NCBI GenBank assembly: GCA_037953745.1
Contig: JBAKBP010001581.1
Location: forward strand, 117,501 to 181,500
Length of the DNA stretch: 64,000 nt
DNA from: Lithodes maja
Lineage: Eukaryota; Arthropoda; Malacostraca; Decapoda; Lithodidae
Direction of reading: 5' to 3'
Position 1 is the stretch's first letter. Each line of letters opens with the position of its first letter. Shown piece after piece: positions 51,001 through 64,000 of this stretch. The notes below the pieces were generated by a model, which was given only the letters and a program-made list of their open reading frames with translations, ran no database searches and had not been told where the DNA came from. The position numbers were made by a program, and so were the translations under genes.

Positions 51001-54000
51001 AGTACACTACACAATACCTCCTCCTACCTATCTACCTAATTAACAATCCATCTATCACGGAGGAGAGAAGGAAGAAAAACACTACATAAGGTGCTGTATA
51101 TACCGCTGCCAAGTACAGTACACAATACCTCCTCCTCCTACCTATCTACCTAATTATCAATCCATCTATCACGGAGGAGAGAAGGAAGAATAACACTACA
51201 TAAGGTGTTGTATATACCGCTGCCAAGTACACTACACAATACCTCCTCCTCCTACCTATCTACCTAATTATCAATCCATCTATCACGGAGGAGAGAAGGA
51301 AGAATAACACTACATAAGGTGCTGTATATCCCGCTGCCAAGTACACTACACAATACCTCCTCCTCCTACCTATCTACCTAATTATCTATCCATCTATCAT
51401 GGAGGACAGAAGGAAGAATAACACTACATAAGGTGCTGTATATCCCGCTGCCATGTACACTACACAATACCTCCTCCTCCTACCTATCTACCTAATTATC
51501 AATCCATCTATCACGGAGGAGAGAAGGAAGAATAACACTACATAAGGTGCTGTATATCCCGCTGCCAAGTACACTACACAATACCTCCTCCTCCTACCCT
51601 ATCTACCTAATTATCAATCCATCTATCACGGAGGAGAGAAGGAAGAATAACACTACATAAGGTGCTGTATATCCCGCTGCCAAGTACACTACAGAATACC
51701 TCCTCCTCCTACCTATCTACCTAATTATCAATCCATCTATCACGGAGGAGAGAAGGAAGAATAACACTACATAAGGTGCTGTATATCCCGCTGCCAAGTA
51801 CACTACAGAATACCTCCTCCTCCTACCTATCTACCTAATTATCAATCCATCTATCACGGAGGAGAGAAGGAAGAATAACACTACACAAGGTGCTATATAT
51901 CCCGCTGCCAAGTACACTACACAATACCTCCTCCTCCTATCTATCTACCTAATTATCAATCCATCTATCACGGAGGAGAGAAGGAAGAATAACACTACCT
52001 AAGGTGCTGTATATCCCGCTGCCAAGTACACTAGACAATACCTCCTTCTCCTACCTATCTACCTATTTATCAATCCATCTATCACGGAGGAGAGAAGGAA
52101 GAATAACACTACATAAGGTGCTGTATATCCCGCTGCCAAGTACACTACACAATACGTCCTCCTCCTACCTATCTACCTAATTATCAATCCATCTATCACG
52201 GAGGAGAGAAGGAAGAATAACACTACATAAGGTGCTGTATATCCCGCTGCCAAGTACACTACACAATACCTCCTCCTCCTACCTATCTACCTAATTATCA
52301 ATCCATCTATCACGGAGGAGAGAAGGAAGAATAAGACTACATAAGGTGCTGTATATCCCACTGCCAAGTACACTAGACAATACCTCCTCCTCCTACCTAT
52401 CTACCTAATTATCAATCCATCTATCACGGAGGAGAGAAGGAAGAATAACACTACATAAGGTGCTGTATATCCCGCTGCCAAGTACACTACACAATACCTC
52501 CTCCTCCTACCTATCTACCTAATTATCAATCCATCTATCACGGAGGAGGGAAGGAAGTATAACACTACATAAGGTGCTGTATATCCCGCTGCCAAGTACA
52601 CTACACAATACCTCCTCCTCCTACCTATCTACCTAATTATCAATCCATCTATCCCGGAGGAGAGAAGGAAGAACAACACTACATAAGGTGCTGTATATCC
52701 CGCTGCCAAGTACACTACACAATACCTCCTCCTCCTACCTATCTACCTAATTATCAATCCATCTATCACGGAGGAGAGAAGGAAGAATAACACTACATAA
52801 GGTGCTGTATATCACGCTGCCAAGTACACTACACAATACCTCCTCCTCCTACCTATCTACCTAATTATCAATCCATCTATCCCGGAGGAGAGAAGGAAGA
52901 ATAACACTACATTAGGTGCTGTATATTCCGCTGCCAAGTCCACTAGACAATACCTCCTCCTCCTACCTATCTACCTAATTATCAATCCATCTATCATGGA
53001 GGACAGAAGGAAGAATACACTACATAAGGTGCTGTATATCCCGCTGCCATGTACACTACACAATACCTCCTCCTCCTACCTATCTACCTAATTATCAATC
53101 CATCTATCACGGAGGAGAGAAGGAAGAACAACACTACATAAGGTGCTGTATATCCCGCTGCCAAGTACACTACACAATACCTCCTCCTCCTACCTATCTA
53201 CCTAATTATCAATCCATCTATCACGGAGGAGACAAGGAAGAATAACACTACATAAGGTGCTGTATATCCCGCAGCCAAGTACACTACACAATACCTCCTC
53301 CTACCTATCTACCTAATTAACAATCCATCTATCACGGAGGAGAGAAGGAAGAAAAACACTACATAAGGTGCTGTATATACCGCTGCCAAGTACACTACAC
53401 AATACCTCCTCCTCCTACCTATCTACCTAATTATCAATCCATCTATCACGGAGGAGAGAAGGAAGAATAACACTACATAAGGTGCTGTATATCCCGCTGC
53501 CAAATACACTACACAATACCTCCTCCTCCTACCTATCTACCTAATTATCTATCCATCTATCAATGAGGACAGAAGGAAGAATAACACTACATAAGGTGCT
53601 GTATATCCCGCTGCCATGTACACTACACAATACCTCCTCCTCCTACCTATCTACCTAATTATCAATCCATCTATCACGGAGGAGAGAAGGAAGAATAACA
53701 CTACATAAGGTGCTGTACATCCCGCTGCCAAGTACACTACACAATACCTCCTCCTCCTACCCTATCTACCTAATTATCAATCCATCTATCACGGAGGAGA
53801 GAAGGAAGAATAACACTACATAAGGTGCTGTATATCCCGCTGCCAAGTACACTACACAATACCTCCTCCTACTACCTATCTACCTAATTATCAATCCATC
53901 TATCACGGAGGAGAGTTAGAAGAATAACATTACATAAGGTGCTGTATATCCCGCTGCCAAGTACACTACACAATATCTACCTAATTATCAATCCATCTAT

Positions 54001-56250
54001 CACGGAGGAGAGAAGGAAGAAAAACACTACATAAGGTGCTGTATATCCCGCTGCCAAGTACACTACACAAAACCTCCTCCTTCTACCTATCTACCAAATT
54101 ATCAATCCATCTATCACGGAGTAGAGAAAGAAGAATAACACTACATAAGGTGCTGTATATCCCGCTGCCAAGTACACTACACAATACCTCCTCCTCCTAC
54201 TTATCTACCTAATTATCAATCCATCTATCACAGAGGAGAGAAGGAAGAATAACACTACATAAGGTGCTGTATATCCCGCTGCCAAATACACTACACAATA
54301 CCTCTTCCTCCTACCTATCTACCTAATTATCAATCCATCTATCACAGAGGAGAGAAGGAAGAATAACACTACATAAGGTGCTGTATATCCCGCTGCCAAG
54401 TACACTACACAATACCTCCTCCTACTACCTATCTACCTAATTATCAATCCATCTATCATGGAGGAGAGAAGGAAGAATACCACTACATAAGGTGCTGTAT
54501 ATCCCGCTGCCAAGTACACTAGACAATACCTCCTCCTCCTACCTATCTACCTAAATATCAATCCATCTATCACGGAGGAGAGAAGGAAGAATAACACTAC
54601 ATAAGGTGCTGTATATCCCGCTGCCAAGTACACTACACAATACCTCCTCCTCCTACCTATCTACCTAATTATCAATCCATCTATCACGGAGGAGAGAAGG
54701 AAGAATAACACTACGTAAGGTGCTGTATATCCCGCTGCCAAGTACACTAGACAATACCTCCTCCTCCTACCTGTCTACCTAATTATCAATCCATCTATCA
54801 CGGAGGAGAGAAGGAAGAATAACACTACATAAGGTTTTGTATATCCCACTGCCAAGTACACTAGACAATACCTCCTCCTCCTACCTATCTACCTAAATAT
54901 CAATCCATCTATCACGGAGGAGAGAAGGAAGAAAAACACTACATAAGGTGCTGTATATCCCGCTGCCAAGTACACTACACAATACCTCCTCCTCCTACCT
55001 CTCTACCTAATTATCAATCCATCTATCACGGAGGAGAGAAGGAAGAATAACACTACATAAGGTGCTGTATATCCGGCTGCCAAGTACACTAGACAATACC
55101 TCCTCCTCCTACCTATCTACCTAGTTATCAATCCATCTATCACGGAGGAGAGAAGGAAGAATAACACTACATAAGGTGAGGAATATCCCGCTGCCAAGTA
55201 CACTACACAATACCTCCTCCTCCTACCTATCTACCTAATTATCAATCCATCTATCACGGAGGAGAGAAGGAAGAATAACACTACATAAGGTGCTGTATAT
55301 CCCGCTGCCAAGTACACTACACAACACCTCCTCCTCCTACCTATCTACCTAATTATCAATCCATCTATCACGGAGGAGAGAAGGAAGAATAACACTACAT
55401 AAGGTGCTGTATATCCCGCTGCCACGTACACTACACAATACCTCCTCCTCCTACCTATCTACCTAGTTATCAATCCATCTATCACAGAGGAGAGAAGGAA
55501 GAATAACACTACATAAGGTGCTGTATATCCCGCTGCCAAGTACACTACACAATACCTCCTCCTCAACCCTATTTACCTAATTATCAATCCATCTATCACG
55601 GAGGAGAGAAGGAAGAATAACACTACATAAGGTGCTGTATATCCCGCTGCCAAGTACACTACACAATACCTCCTCCTCCTACCTATCTACCTAATTATCA
55701 ATCAATCTATGATGGAGGAGAGAAGGAAGAATAACACTACATAAGGTGCTGTATATCCCGCTGCCAAGTACACTACACAATACCTCCTCCTCTTACCTAT
55801 CTACCTAATTATCAATCCATTTATCACGGAGGAGAGAAGGAAGAATAACACTACATAAGGTGCTGTATATCCCGCTGCCAAGTACACTACACAATACCTC
55901 CTCCTCCTACCTATCTACCTAATTATCAATCCATCTATCACGGAGGAGGGAAGGAAGTATAACACTACATAAGGTGCTGTATATCCCGCTGCCAAGTATA
56001 CTACACAATACCTCCTCCTCCTACCTATCTACCTAATTATCAATCCATCTATCCCGGAGGAGAGAAGGAAGAATAACACTACATTAGGTGCTGTATATTC
56101 CGCTGCCAAGTACTCTAGACAATACCTCCTCCTCCTACCTATCTACCTACTTATCAATCCATCTATCACGGAGGAGAGAAGGAAGAATAACACTACATAA
56201 GGTGCTGTATATCCCGCTGCCAAGTACACTACACAATACCTCCTCCTCCT
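45041..56250 (+). repeat. Satellite region with +14431 copy and internal +6133 duplication
   Basis: The second copy of the 7.66-kb block, itself partly duplicated at +6133: 45756/51889, 47782/53915 and 49042/55175 carry the same rare variants. The +6133 match ends before 56315, where TTTATATACC is replaced by TGTATATCAC. A further step of +3514 (53915/57429; 55175/58689) continues the series. Confidence 0.8.
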
Positions 56251-59200
56251 ACCTATCTACCTAATTATCAATCCATCTATCACGGAGGAGAGAAGGAAGA
56301 ATAACACTACATAAGGTGCTGTATATCACGCTGCCAAGTACACTACACAATACCTCCTCCTCCTACCTATCTACCTAATTATCAATCCATCTATCCCGGA
56401 GGAGAGAAGGAAGAATAACACTACATTAGGTGCTGTATATTCCGCTGCCAAGTCCACTAGACAATACCTCCTCCTCCTACCTATCTACCTAATTATCAAT
56501 CCATCTATCATGGAGGACAGAAGGAAGAATACACTACATAAGGTGCTGTATATCCCGCTGCCATGTACACTACACAATACCTCCTCCTCCTACCTATCTA
56601 CCTAATTATCAATCCATCTATCACGGAGGAGAGAAGGAAGAACAACACTACATAAGGTGCTGTATATCCCGCTGCCAAGTACACTACACAATACCTCCTC
56701 CTCCTACCTATCTACCTAATTATCAATCCATCTATCACGGAGGAGAGAAGGAAGAATAACACTACATAAGGTGCTGTATATCCCGCAGCCAAGTACACTA
56801 CACAATACCTCCTCCTACCTATCTACCTAATTAACAATCCATCTATCACGGAGGAGAGAAGGAAGAAAAACACTACATAAGGTGCTGTATATACCGCTGC
56901 CAAGTACACTACACAATACCTCCTCCTCCTACCTATCTACCTAATTATCAATCCATCTATCACGGAGGAGAGAAGGAAGAATAACACTACATAAGGTGCT
57001 GTATATCCCGCTGCCAAATACACTACACAATACCTCCTCCTCCTACCTATCTACCTAATTATCTATCCATCTATCAATGAGGACAGAAGGAAGAATAACA
57101 CTACATAAGGTGCTGTATATCCCGCTGCCATGTACACTACACAATACCTCCTCCTCCTACCTATCTACCTAATTATCAATCCATCTATCACGGAGGAGAG
57201 AAGGAAGAATAACACTACATAAGGTGCTGTACATCCCGCTGCCAAGTACACTACACAATACCTCCTCCTCCTACCCTATCTACCTAATTATCAATCCATC
57301 TATCACGGAGGAGAGAAGGAAGAATAACACTACATAAGGTGCTGTATATCCCGCTGCCAAGTACACTACACAATACCTCCTCCTACTACCTATCTACCTA
57401 ATTATCAATCCATCTATCACGGAGGAGAGTTAGAAGAATAACATTACATAAGGTGCTGTATATCCCGCTGCCAAGTACACTACACAATATCTACCTAATT
57501 ATCAATCCATCTATCACGGAGGAGAGAAGGAAGAAAAACACTACATAAGGTGCTGTATATCCCGCTGCCAAGTACACTACACAATACCTCCTCCTTCTAC
57601 CTATCTACCAAATTATCAATCCATCTATCACGGAGTAGAGAAAGAAGAATAACACTACATAAGGTGCTGTATATCCCGCTGCCAAGTACACTACACAATA
57701 CCTCCTCCTCCTACTTATCTACCTAATTATCAATCCATCTATCACAGAGGAGAGAAGGAAGAATAACACTACATAAGGTGCTGTATATCCCGCTGCCAAA
57801 TACACTACACAATACCTCTTCCTCCTACCTATCTACCTAATTATCAATCCATCTATCACAGAGGAGAGAAGGAAGAATAACACTACATAAGGTGCTGTAT
57901 ATCCCGCTGCCAAGTACACTACACAATACCTCCTCCTACTACCTATCTACCTAATTATCAATCCATCTATCATGGAGGAGAGAAGGAAGAATACCACTAC
58001 ATAAGGTGCTGTATATCCCGCTGCCAAGTACACTAGACAATACCTCCTCCTCCTACCTATCTACCTAAATATCAATCCATCTATCACGGAGGAGAGAAGG
58101 AAGAATAACACTACATAAGGTGCTGTATATCCCGCTGCCAAGTACACTACACAATACCTCCTCCTCCTACCTATCTACCTAATTATCAATCCATCTATCA
58201 CGGAGGAGAGAAGGAAGAATAACACTACGTAAGGTGCTGTATATCCCGCTGCCAAGTACACTAGACAATACCTCCTCCTCCTACCTGTCTACCTAATTAT
58301 CAATCCATCTATCACGGAGGAGAGAAGGAAGAATAACACTACATAAGGTTTTGTATATCCCACTGCCAAGTACACTAGACAATACCTCCTCCTCCTACCT
58401 ATCTACCTAAATATCAATCCATCTATCACGGAGGAGAGAAGGAAGAAAAACACTACATAAGGTGCTGTATATCCCGCTGCCAAGTACACTACACAATACC
58501 TCCTCCTCCTACCTCTCTACCTAATTATCAATCCATCTATCACGGAGGAGAGAAGGAAGAATAACACTACATAAGGTGCTGTATATCCGGCTGCCAAGTA
58601 CACTAGACAATACCTCCTCCTCCTACCTATCTACCTAGTTATCAATCCATCTATCACGGAGGAGAGAAGGAAGAATAACACTACATAAGGTGAGGAATAT
58701 CCCGCTGCCAAGTACACTACACAATACCTCCTCCTCCTACCTATCTACCTAATTATCAATCCATCTATCACGGAGGAGAGAAGGAAGAATAACACTACAT
58801 AAGGTGCTGTATATCCCGCTGCCAAGTACACTACACAACACCTCCTCCTCCTACCTATCTACCTAATTATCAATCCATCTATCACGGAGGAGAGAAGGAA
58901 GAATAACACTACATAAGGTGCTGTATATCCCGCTGCCACGTACACTACACAATACCTCCTCCTCCTACCTATCTACCTAGTTATCAATCCATCTATCACA
59001 GAGGAGAGAAGGAAGAATAACACTACATAAGGTGCTGTATATCCCGCTGCCAAGTACACTACACAATACCTCCTCCTCAACCCTATTTACCTAATTATCA
59101 ATCCATCTATCACGGAGGAGAGAAGGAAGAATAACACTACATAAGGTGCTGTATATCCCGCTGCCAAGTACACTACACAATACCTCCTCCTCCTACCTAT

Positions 59201-60070
59201 CTACCTAATTATCAATCAATCTATGATGGAGGAGAGAAGGAAGAATAACACTACATAAGGTGCTGTATATCCCGCTGCCAAGTACACTACACAATACCTC
59301 CTCCTCTTACCTATCTACCTAATTATCAATCCATTTATCACGGAGGAGAGAAGGAAGAATAACACTACATAAGGTGCTGTATATCCCGCTGCCAAGTACA
59401 CTACACAATACCTCCTCCTCCTACCTATCTACCTAATTATCAATCCATCTATCACGGAGGAGGGAAGGAAGTATAACACTACATAAGGTGCTGTATATCC
59501 CGCTGCCAAGTATACTACACAATACCTCCTCCTCCTACCTATCTACCTAATTATCAATCCATCTATCCCGGAGGAGAGAAGGAAGAATAACACTACATTA
59601 GGTGCTGTATATTCCGCTGCCAAGTACTCTAGACAATACCTCCTCCTCCTACCTATCTACCTACTTATCAATCCATCTATCACGGAGGAGAGAAGGAAGA
59701 ATAACACTACATAAGGTGCTGTATATCCCGCTGCCAAGTACACTACACAATACCTCCTCCTCCTACCTACCTACCAAATTAACAATCCATCTATCACGGA
59801 GGAGAGAAGGAAGAAAAACACTACATAAGGTGCTTTATATACCGCTGCCAAGTACACTACACAATACCTCCTCTTCCTACCTATCTACCTAATTATCAAT
59901 CCATCTATCACGGAGGAGAGAAGGAAGAATAACACTACATAAGGTGCTGTATATCCCGCTGCCAAGTACACTACACAATACCTCCTCCTCCTACCTATCT
60001 ACCTAATTATCAATCCATCTATCATGGAGGAGAGAAGGAAGAATAACACTACATAAGGTGCTGTATATCC

Positions 60071-63000
60071 CGCTGCCAAGTACACTACACAACACCTCCT
60101 CCTCCTACCTATCTACCTAATTATCAATCCATCTATCACGGAGGAGAGAAGGAAGAATAACACTACATAAGGTGCTGTATATCCCGCTGCCAAGTACACT
60201 ACACAATACCTCCTCCTCCTACCTACCTACCTAATTAACAATCCATCTATCACGGAGGAGAGAAGGAAGAAAAACACTACATAAGGTGCTTTATATACCG
60301 CTGCCAAGTACACTACACAATACCTCCTCTTCCTACCTATCTACCTAATTATCAATCCATCTATCACGGAGGAGAGAAGGAAGAATAACACTACATAAGG
60401 TGCTGTATATCCCGCTGCCAAGTACACTACACAATACCTCCTCCTCCTACCTATCTACCTAATTATCAATCCATCTATCATGGAGGAGAGAAGGAAGAAT
60501 AACACTACATAAGGTGCTGTATATCCCGCTGCCATGTACACTACACAATACCTCCTCTTCCTACCTATCTACCTAATTATCAATCCATCTATCACGGAGG
60601 AGAGAAGGAAGAAAAACACTACATAAGGAGCTGTATATCCCGCTGCCAAGTACACTACACAATACCTCCTCCTCCTACCTATCTACCTATTATCAATCCA
60701 TCTATCATGGAGGAGGGAAGGAAGTATAACACTACATAAGGTGCTGTATATCCCCCTGCCAAGTACACTACACAATACCTCCTCCTCCTACCTATCTACC
60801 TAATTATCAATCCATCTATCACGGAGGAGAGAAGGAAGAATAACACTACATAGGGTGCTGTATATCCCGCTGCCAAGTACACTACACAATACCTCCTCCT
60901 CCTACCTATCTACCTAATTATCAATCCATCTATCCCGGAGGAGAGAAGGAAGAATAACACTACATTAGGTGCTGTATATTCCGCTGCCAAGTACACTAGA
61001 CAATACCTCCTCCTCCTACCTATCTACCTACTTATCAATCCATCTATCACGGAGGAGAGAAGGAAGAATAACACTACATAAGGTGCTGTATATCCCGCTG
61101 CCAAGTACACTACACAATACCTCCTCCTACCTATCTACCTAATTAACAATCCATCTATCACGGAGGAGAGAAGGAAGAAAAACACTACATAAGGTGCTGT
61201 ATATACCGCTGCCAAGTACAGTACACAATACCTCCTCCTCCTACCTATCTACCTAATTATCAATCCATCTATCACGGAGGAGAGAAGGAAGAATAACACT
61301 ACATAAGGTGTTGTATATACCGCTGCCAAGTACACTACACAATACCTCCTCCTCCTACCTATCTACCTAATTATCAATCCATCTATCACGGAGGAGAGAA
61401 GGAAGAATAACACTACATAAGGTGCTGTATATCCCGCTGCCAAGTACACTACACAATACCTCCTCCTCCTACCTATCTACCTAATTATCTATCCATCTAT
61501 CATGGAGGACAGAAGGAAGAATAACACTACATAAGGTGCTGTATATCCCGCTGCCATGTACACTACACAATACCTCCTCCTCCTACCTATCTACCTAATT
61601 ATCAATCCATCTATCACGGAGGAGGGAAGGAAGTATAACACTACATAAGGTGCTGTATATCCCGCTGCCAAGTACACTACACAATACCTCCTCCTCCTAC
61701 CTATCTACCTAATTATCAATCCATCTATCCCGGAGGAGAGAAGGAAGAACAACACTACATAAGGTGCTGTATATCCCGCTGCCAAGTACACTACACAATA
61801 CCTCCTCCTCCTACCTATCTACCTATTTATCAATCCATCTATCACGGAGGAGAGAAGGAAGAATAACACTACATAAGGTGCTGTATATCACGCTGCCAAG
61901 TACACTACACAATACCTCCTCCTCCTACCTATCTACCTAATTATCAATCCATCTATCCCGGAGGAGAGAAGGAAGAATAACACTACATTAGGTGCTGTAT
62001 ATTCCGCTGCCAAGTCCACTAGACAATACCTCCTCCTCCTACCTATCTACCTAATTATCAATCCATCTATCATGGAGGACAGAAGGAAGAATACACTACA
62101 TAAGGTGCTGTATATCCCGCTGCCATGTACACTACACAATACCTTCTCCTCCTCCCTATCTACCTAATTATCAATCCATCTATCACGGAGGAGAGAAGGA
62201 AGAACAACACTACATAAGGTGCTGTATATCCCGCTGCCAAGTACACTACACAATACCTCCTCCTCCTACCTATCTACCTAATTATCAATCCATCTATCAC
62301 GGAGGAGAGAAGGAAGAATAACACTACATAAGGTGCTGTATATCCCGCAGCCAAGTACACTACACAATACCTCCTCCTACCTATCTACCTAATTAACAAT
62401 CCATCTATCACGGAGGAGAGAAGGAAGAAAAACACTACATAAGGTGCTGTATATACCGCTGCCAAGTACACTACACAATACCTCCTCCTCCTACCTATCT
62501 ACCTAATTATCAATCCATCTATCACGGAGGAGAGAAGGAAGAATAACACTACATAAGGTGCTGTATATCCCGCTGCCAAATACACTACACAATACCTCCT
62601 CCTCCTACCTATCTACCTAATTATCTATCCATCTATCAATGAGGACAGAAGGAAGAATAACACTACATAAGGTGCTGTATATCCCGCTGCCATGTACACT
62701 ACACAATACCTCCTCCTCCTACCTATCTACCTAATTATCAATCCATCTATCACGGAGGAGAGAAGGAAGAATAACACTACATAAGGTGCTGTACATCCCG
62801 CTGCCAAGTACACTACACAATACCTCCTCCTCCTACCCTATCTACCTAATTATCAATCCATCTATCACGGAGGAGAGAAGGAAGAATAACACTACATAAG
62901 GTGCTGTATATCCCGCTGCCAAGTACACTACACAATACCTCCTCCTACTACCTATCTACCTAATTATCAATCCATCTATCACGGAGGAGAGTTAGAAGAA

Positions 63001-64000
63001 TAACATTACATAAGGTGCTGTATATCCCGCTGCCAAGTACACTACACAATATCTACCTAATTATCAATCCATCTATCACGGAGGAGAGAAGGAAGAAAAA
63101 CACTACATAAGGTGCTGTATATCCCGCTGCCAAGTACACTACACAATACCTCCTCCTTCTACCTATCTACCAAATTATCAATCCATCTATCACGGAGTAG
63201 AGAAAGAAGAATAACACTACATAAGGTGCTGTATATCCCGCTGCCAAGTACACTACACAATACCTCCTCCTCCTACTTATCTACCTAATTATCAATCCAT
63301 CTATCACAGAGGAGAGAAGGAAGAATAACACTACATAAGGTGCTGTATATCCCGCTGCCAAATACACTACACAATACCTCTTCCTCCTACCTATCTACCT
63401 AATTATCAATCCATCTATCACAGAGGAGAGAAGGAAGAATAACACTACATAAGGTGCTGTATATCCCGCTGCCAAGTACACTACACAATACCTCCTCCTA
63501 CTACCTATCTACCTAATTATCAATCCATCTATCATGGAGGAGAGAAGGAAGAATACCACTACATAAGGTGCTGTATATCCCGCTGCCAAGTACACTAGAC
63601 AATACCTCCTCCTCCTACCTATCTACCTAAATATCAATCCATCTATCACGGAGGAGAGAAGGAAGAATAACACTACATAAGGTGCTGTATATCCCGCTGC
63701 CAAGTACACTACACAATACCTCCTCCTCCTACCTATCTACCTAATTATCAATCCATCTATCACGGAGGAGAGAAGGAAGAATAACACTACGTAAGGTGCT
63801 GTATATCCCGCTGCCAAGTACACTAGACAATACCTCCTCCTCCTACCTGTCTACCTAATTATCAATCCATCTATCACGGAGGAGAGAAGGAAGAATAACA
63901 CTACATAAGGTTTTGTATATCCCACTGCCAAGTACACTAGACAATACCTCCTCCTCCTACCTATCTACCTAAATATCAATCCATCTATCACGGAGGAGAG
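60071..64000 (+). repeat. Satellite block copied from 40550-44479 (+19521)
   Basis: Variants CAACACC, GGAGCTGTATATC, GAGTTAGAAG (43470/62991) and GGTTTTGTATATC (44388/63909) repeat at a constant offset of 19521 through to the end of the window, so the copied block may extend further right. Confidence 0.85.

Larger units (their letters stand above)
11601..64000. repeat. 114-bp tandem satellite, about 460 copies, 52.4 kb
   Basis: An unbroken head-to-tail array to the end of the window. The monomer starts GGTGCTGTATATCCCGCTGC, passes through a pyrimidine-rich block (CCTCCTCCTCCTACCTATCT), an AT-rich stretch (AATTATCAATCCATC), a purine-rich block (GGAGGAGAGAAGGAAGAA) and ends AACACTACATAA. Monomers differ by a few bases, and the same variants recur many times. 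Length variants are common: loss of one CCTCCT unit (e.g. near 12232, 15758, 23625), an extra C in CCTACCCTATC, and a ~17-base loss leaving ACACAATATCTACC (33411, 43527, 47836, 53971, 57485, 63047). The frame-compatible length leaves short open frames (11986, 15511, 18909, 59602) that are not genes. No unrelated DNA interrupts the array. Confidence 0.98.

Noticed and set aside
59602..59892. Open frame of 96 codons in the satellite
   Set aside because: It is the satellite monomer translated repeatedly (YLPTK and SRRREGR periods); no independent coding evidence.
11601..64000. CRISPR-like or telomeric array
   Set aside because: Monomers are contiguous with no unique spacers, the DNA is animal, and the unit does not contain the arthropod telomere repeat TTAGG in tandem.

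Overview
This is a window of an animal genome, most likely an arthropod. The histone H4 near the left end begins Met-Thr-Gly-Arg-Gly-Lys, the form seen in insects and crustaceans (vertebrates have Ser). Transposon debris, an (AT)n microsatellite, spliced-looking and intronless gene pieces, and a 52-kb satellite suit a repeat-rich genome. A decapod crustacean is plausible but unproven.

Layout. (1) 1-1.4 kb: an intact, intronless histone H4 on the minus strand with a TATA box and a 3' hairpin, then an (AT)n tract, then a plus-strand exon starting a cold-shock-domain (Y-box/Lin28-type) protein. (2) 1.55-3.4 kb: mobile-element debris: a tRNA-like, SINE-like insertion between 23-bp direct repeats, a ~446-bp module with inverted ends, and a decayed LINE reverse-transcriptase fragment. 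(3) 3.5-5.85 kb, minus strand: an intronless VWA5A-like gene (half a VIT domain, a VWA domain, a Gly/Ser-rich tail) broken by two frameshifts and one in-frame TGA. (4) 6.08-6.31 kb: a possible RPA14-like OB-fold fragment fused to a 121-bp near-perfect palindrome. (5) 6.4-11.15 kb, plus strand: six long open segments that follow each other with five frame changes and no gaps. They look like one very large intronless gene of about 1,580 codons, now broken (or mis-sequenced), ending just before a poly(A) signal. I do not recognise the protein. (6) 11.29-11.60 kb, minus strand: the C-terminal part of another unknown protein, cut off by the satellite. (7) 11.6-64 kb: one uninterrupted 114-bp satellite, about 460 monomers, built from nested multi-kilobase duplications and running off the window.

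Working interpretation. Segments 3-6 are compact, intronless, divergently and convergently packed, and look less AT-rich than their flanks. That resembles a degraded endogenous large DNA virus or similar element beside repetitive host DNA. Nimavirus-like insertions are known from decapod genomes, so that family is the first to test, but nothing in the sequence alone proves it. The rest is ordinary host DNA and repeats. The short open frames inside the satellite are by-products of a monomer whose length is divisible by three.
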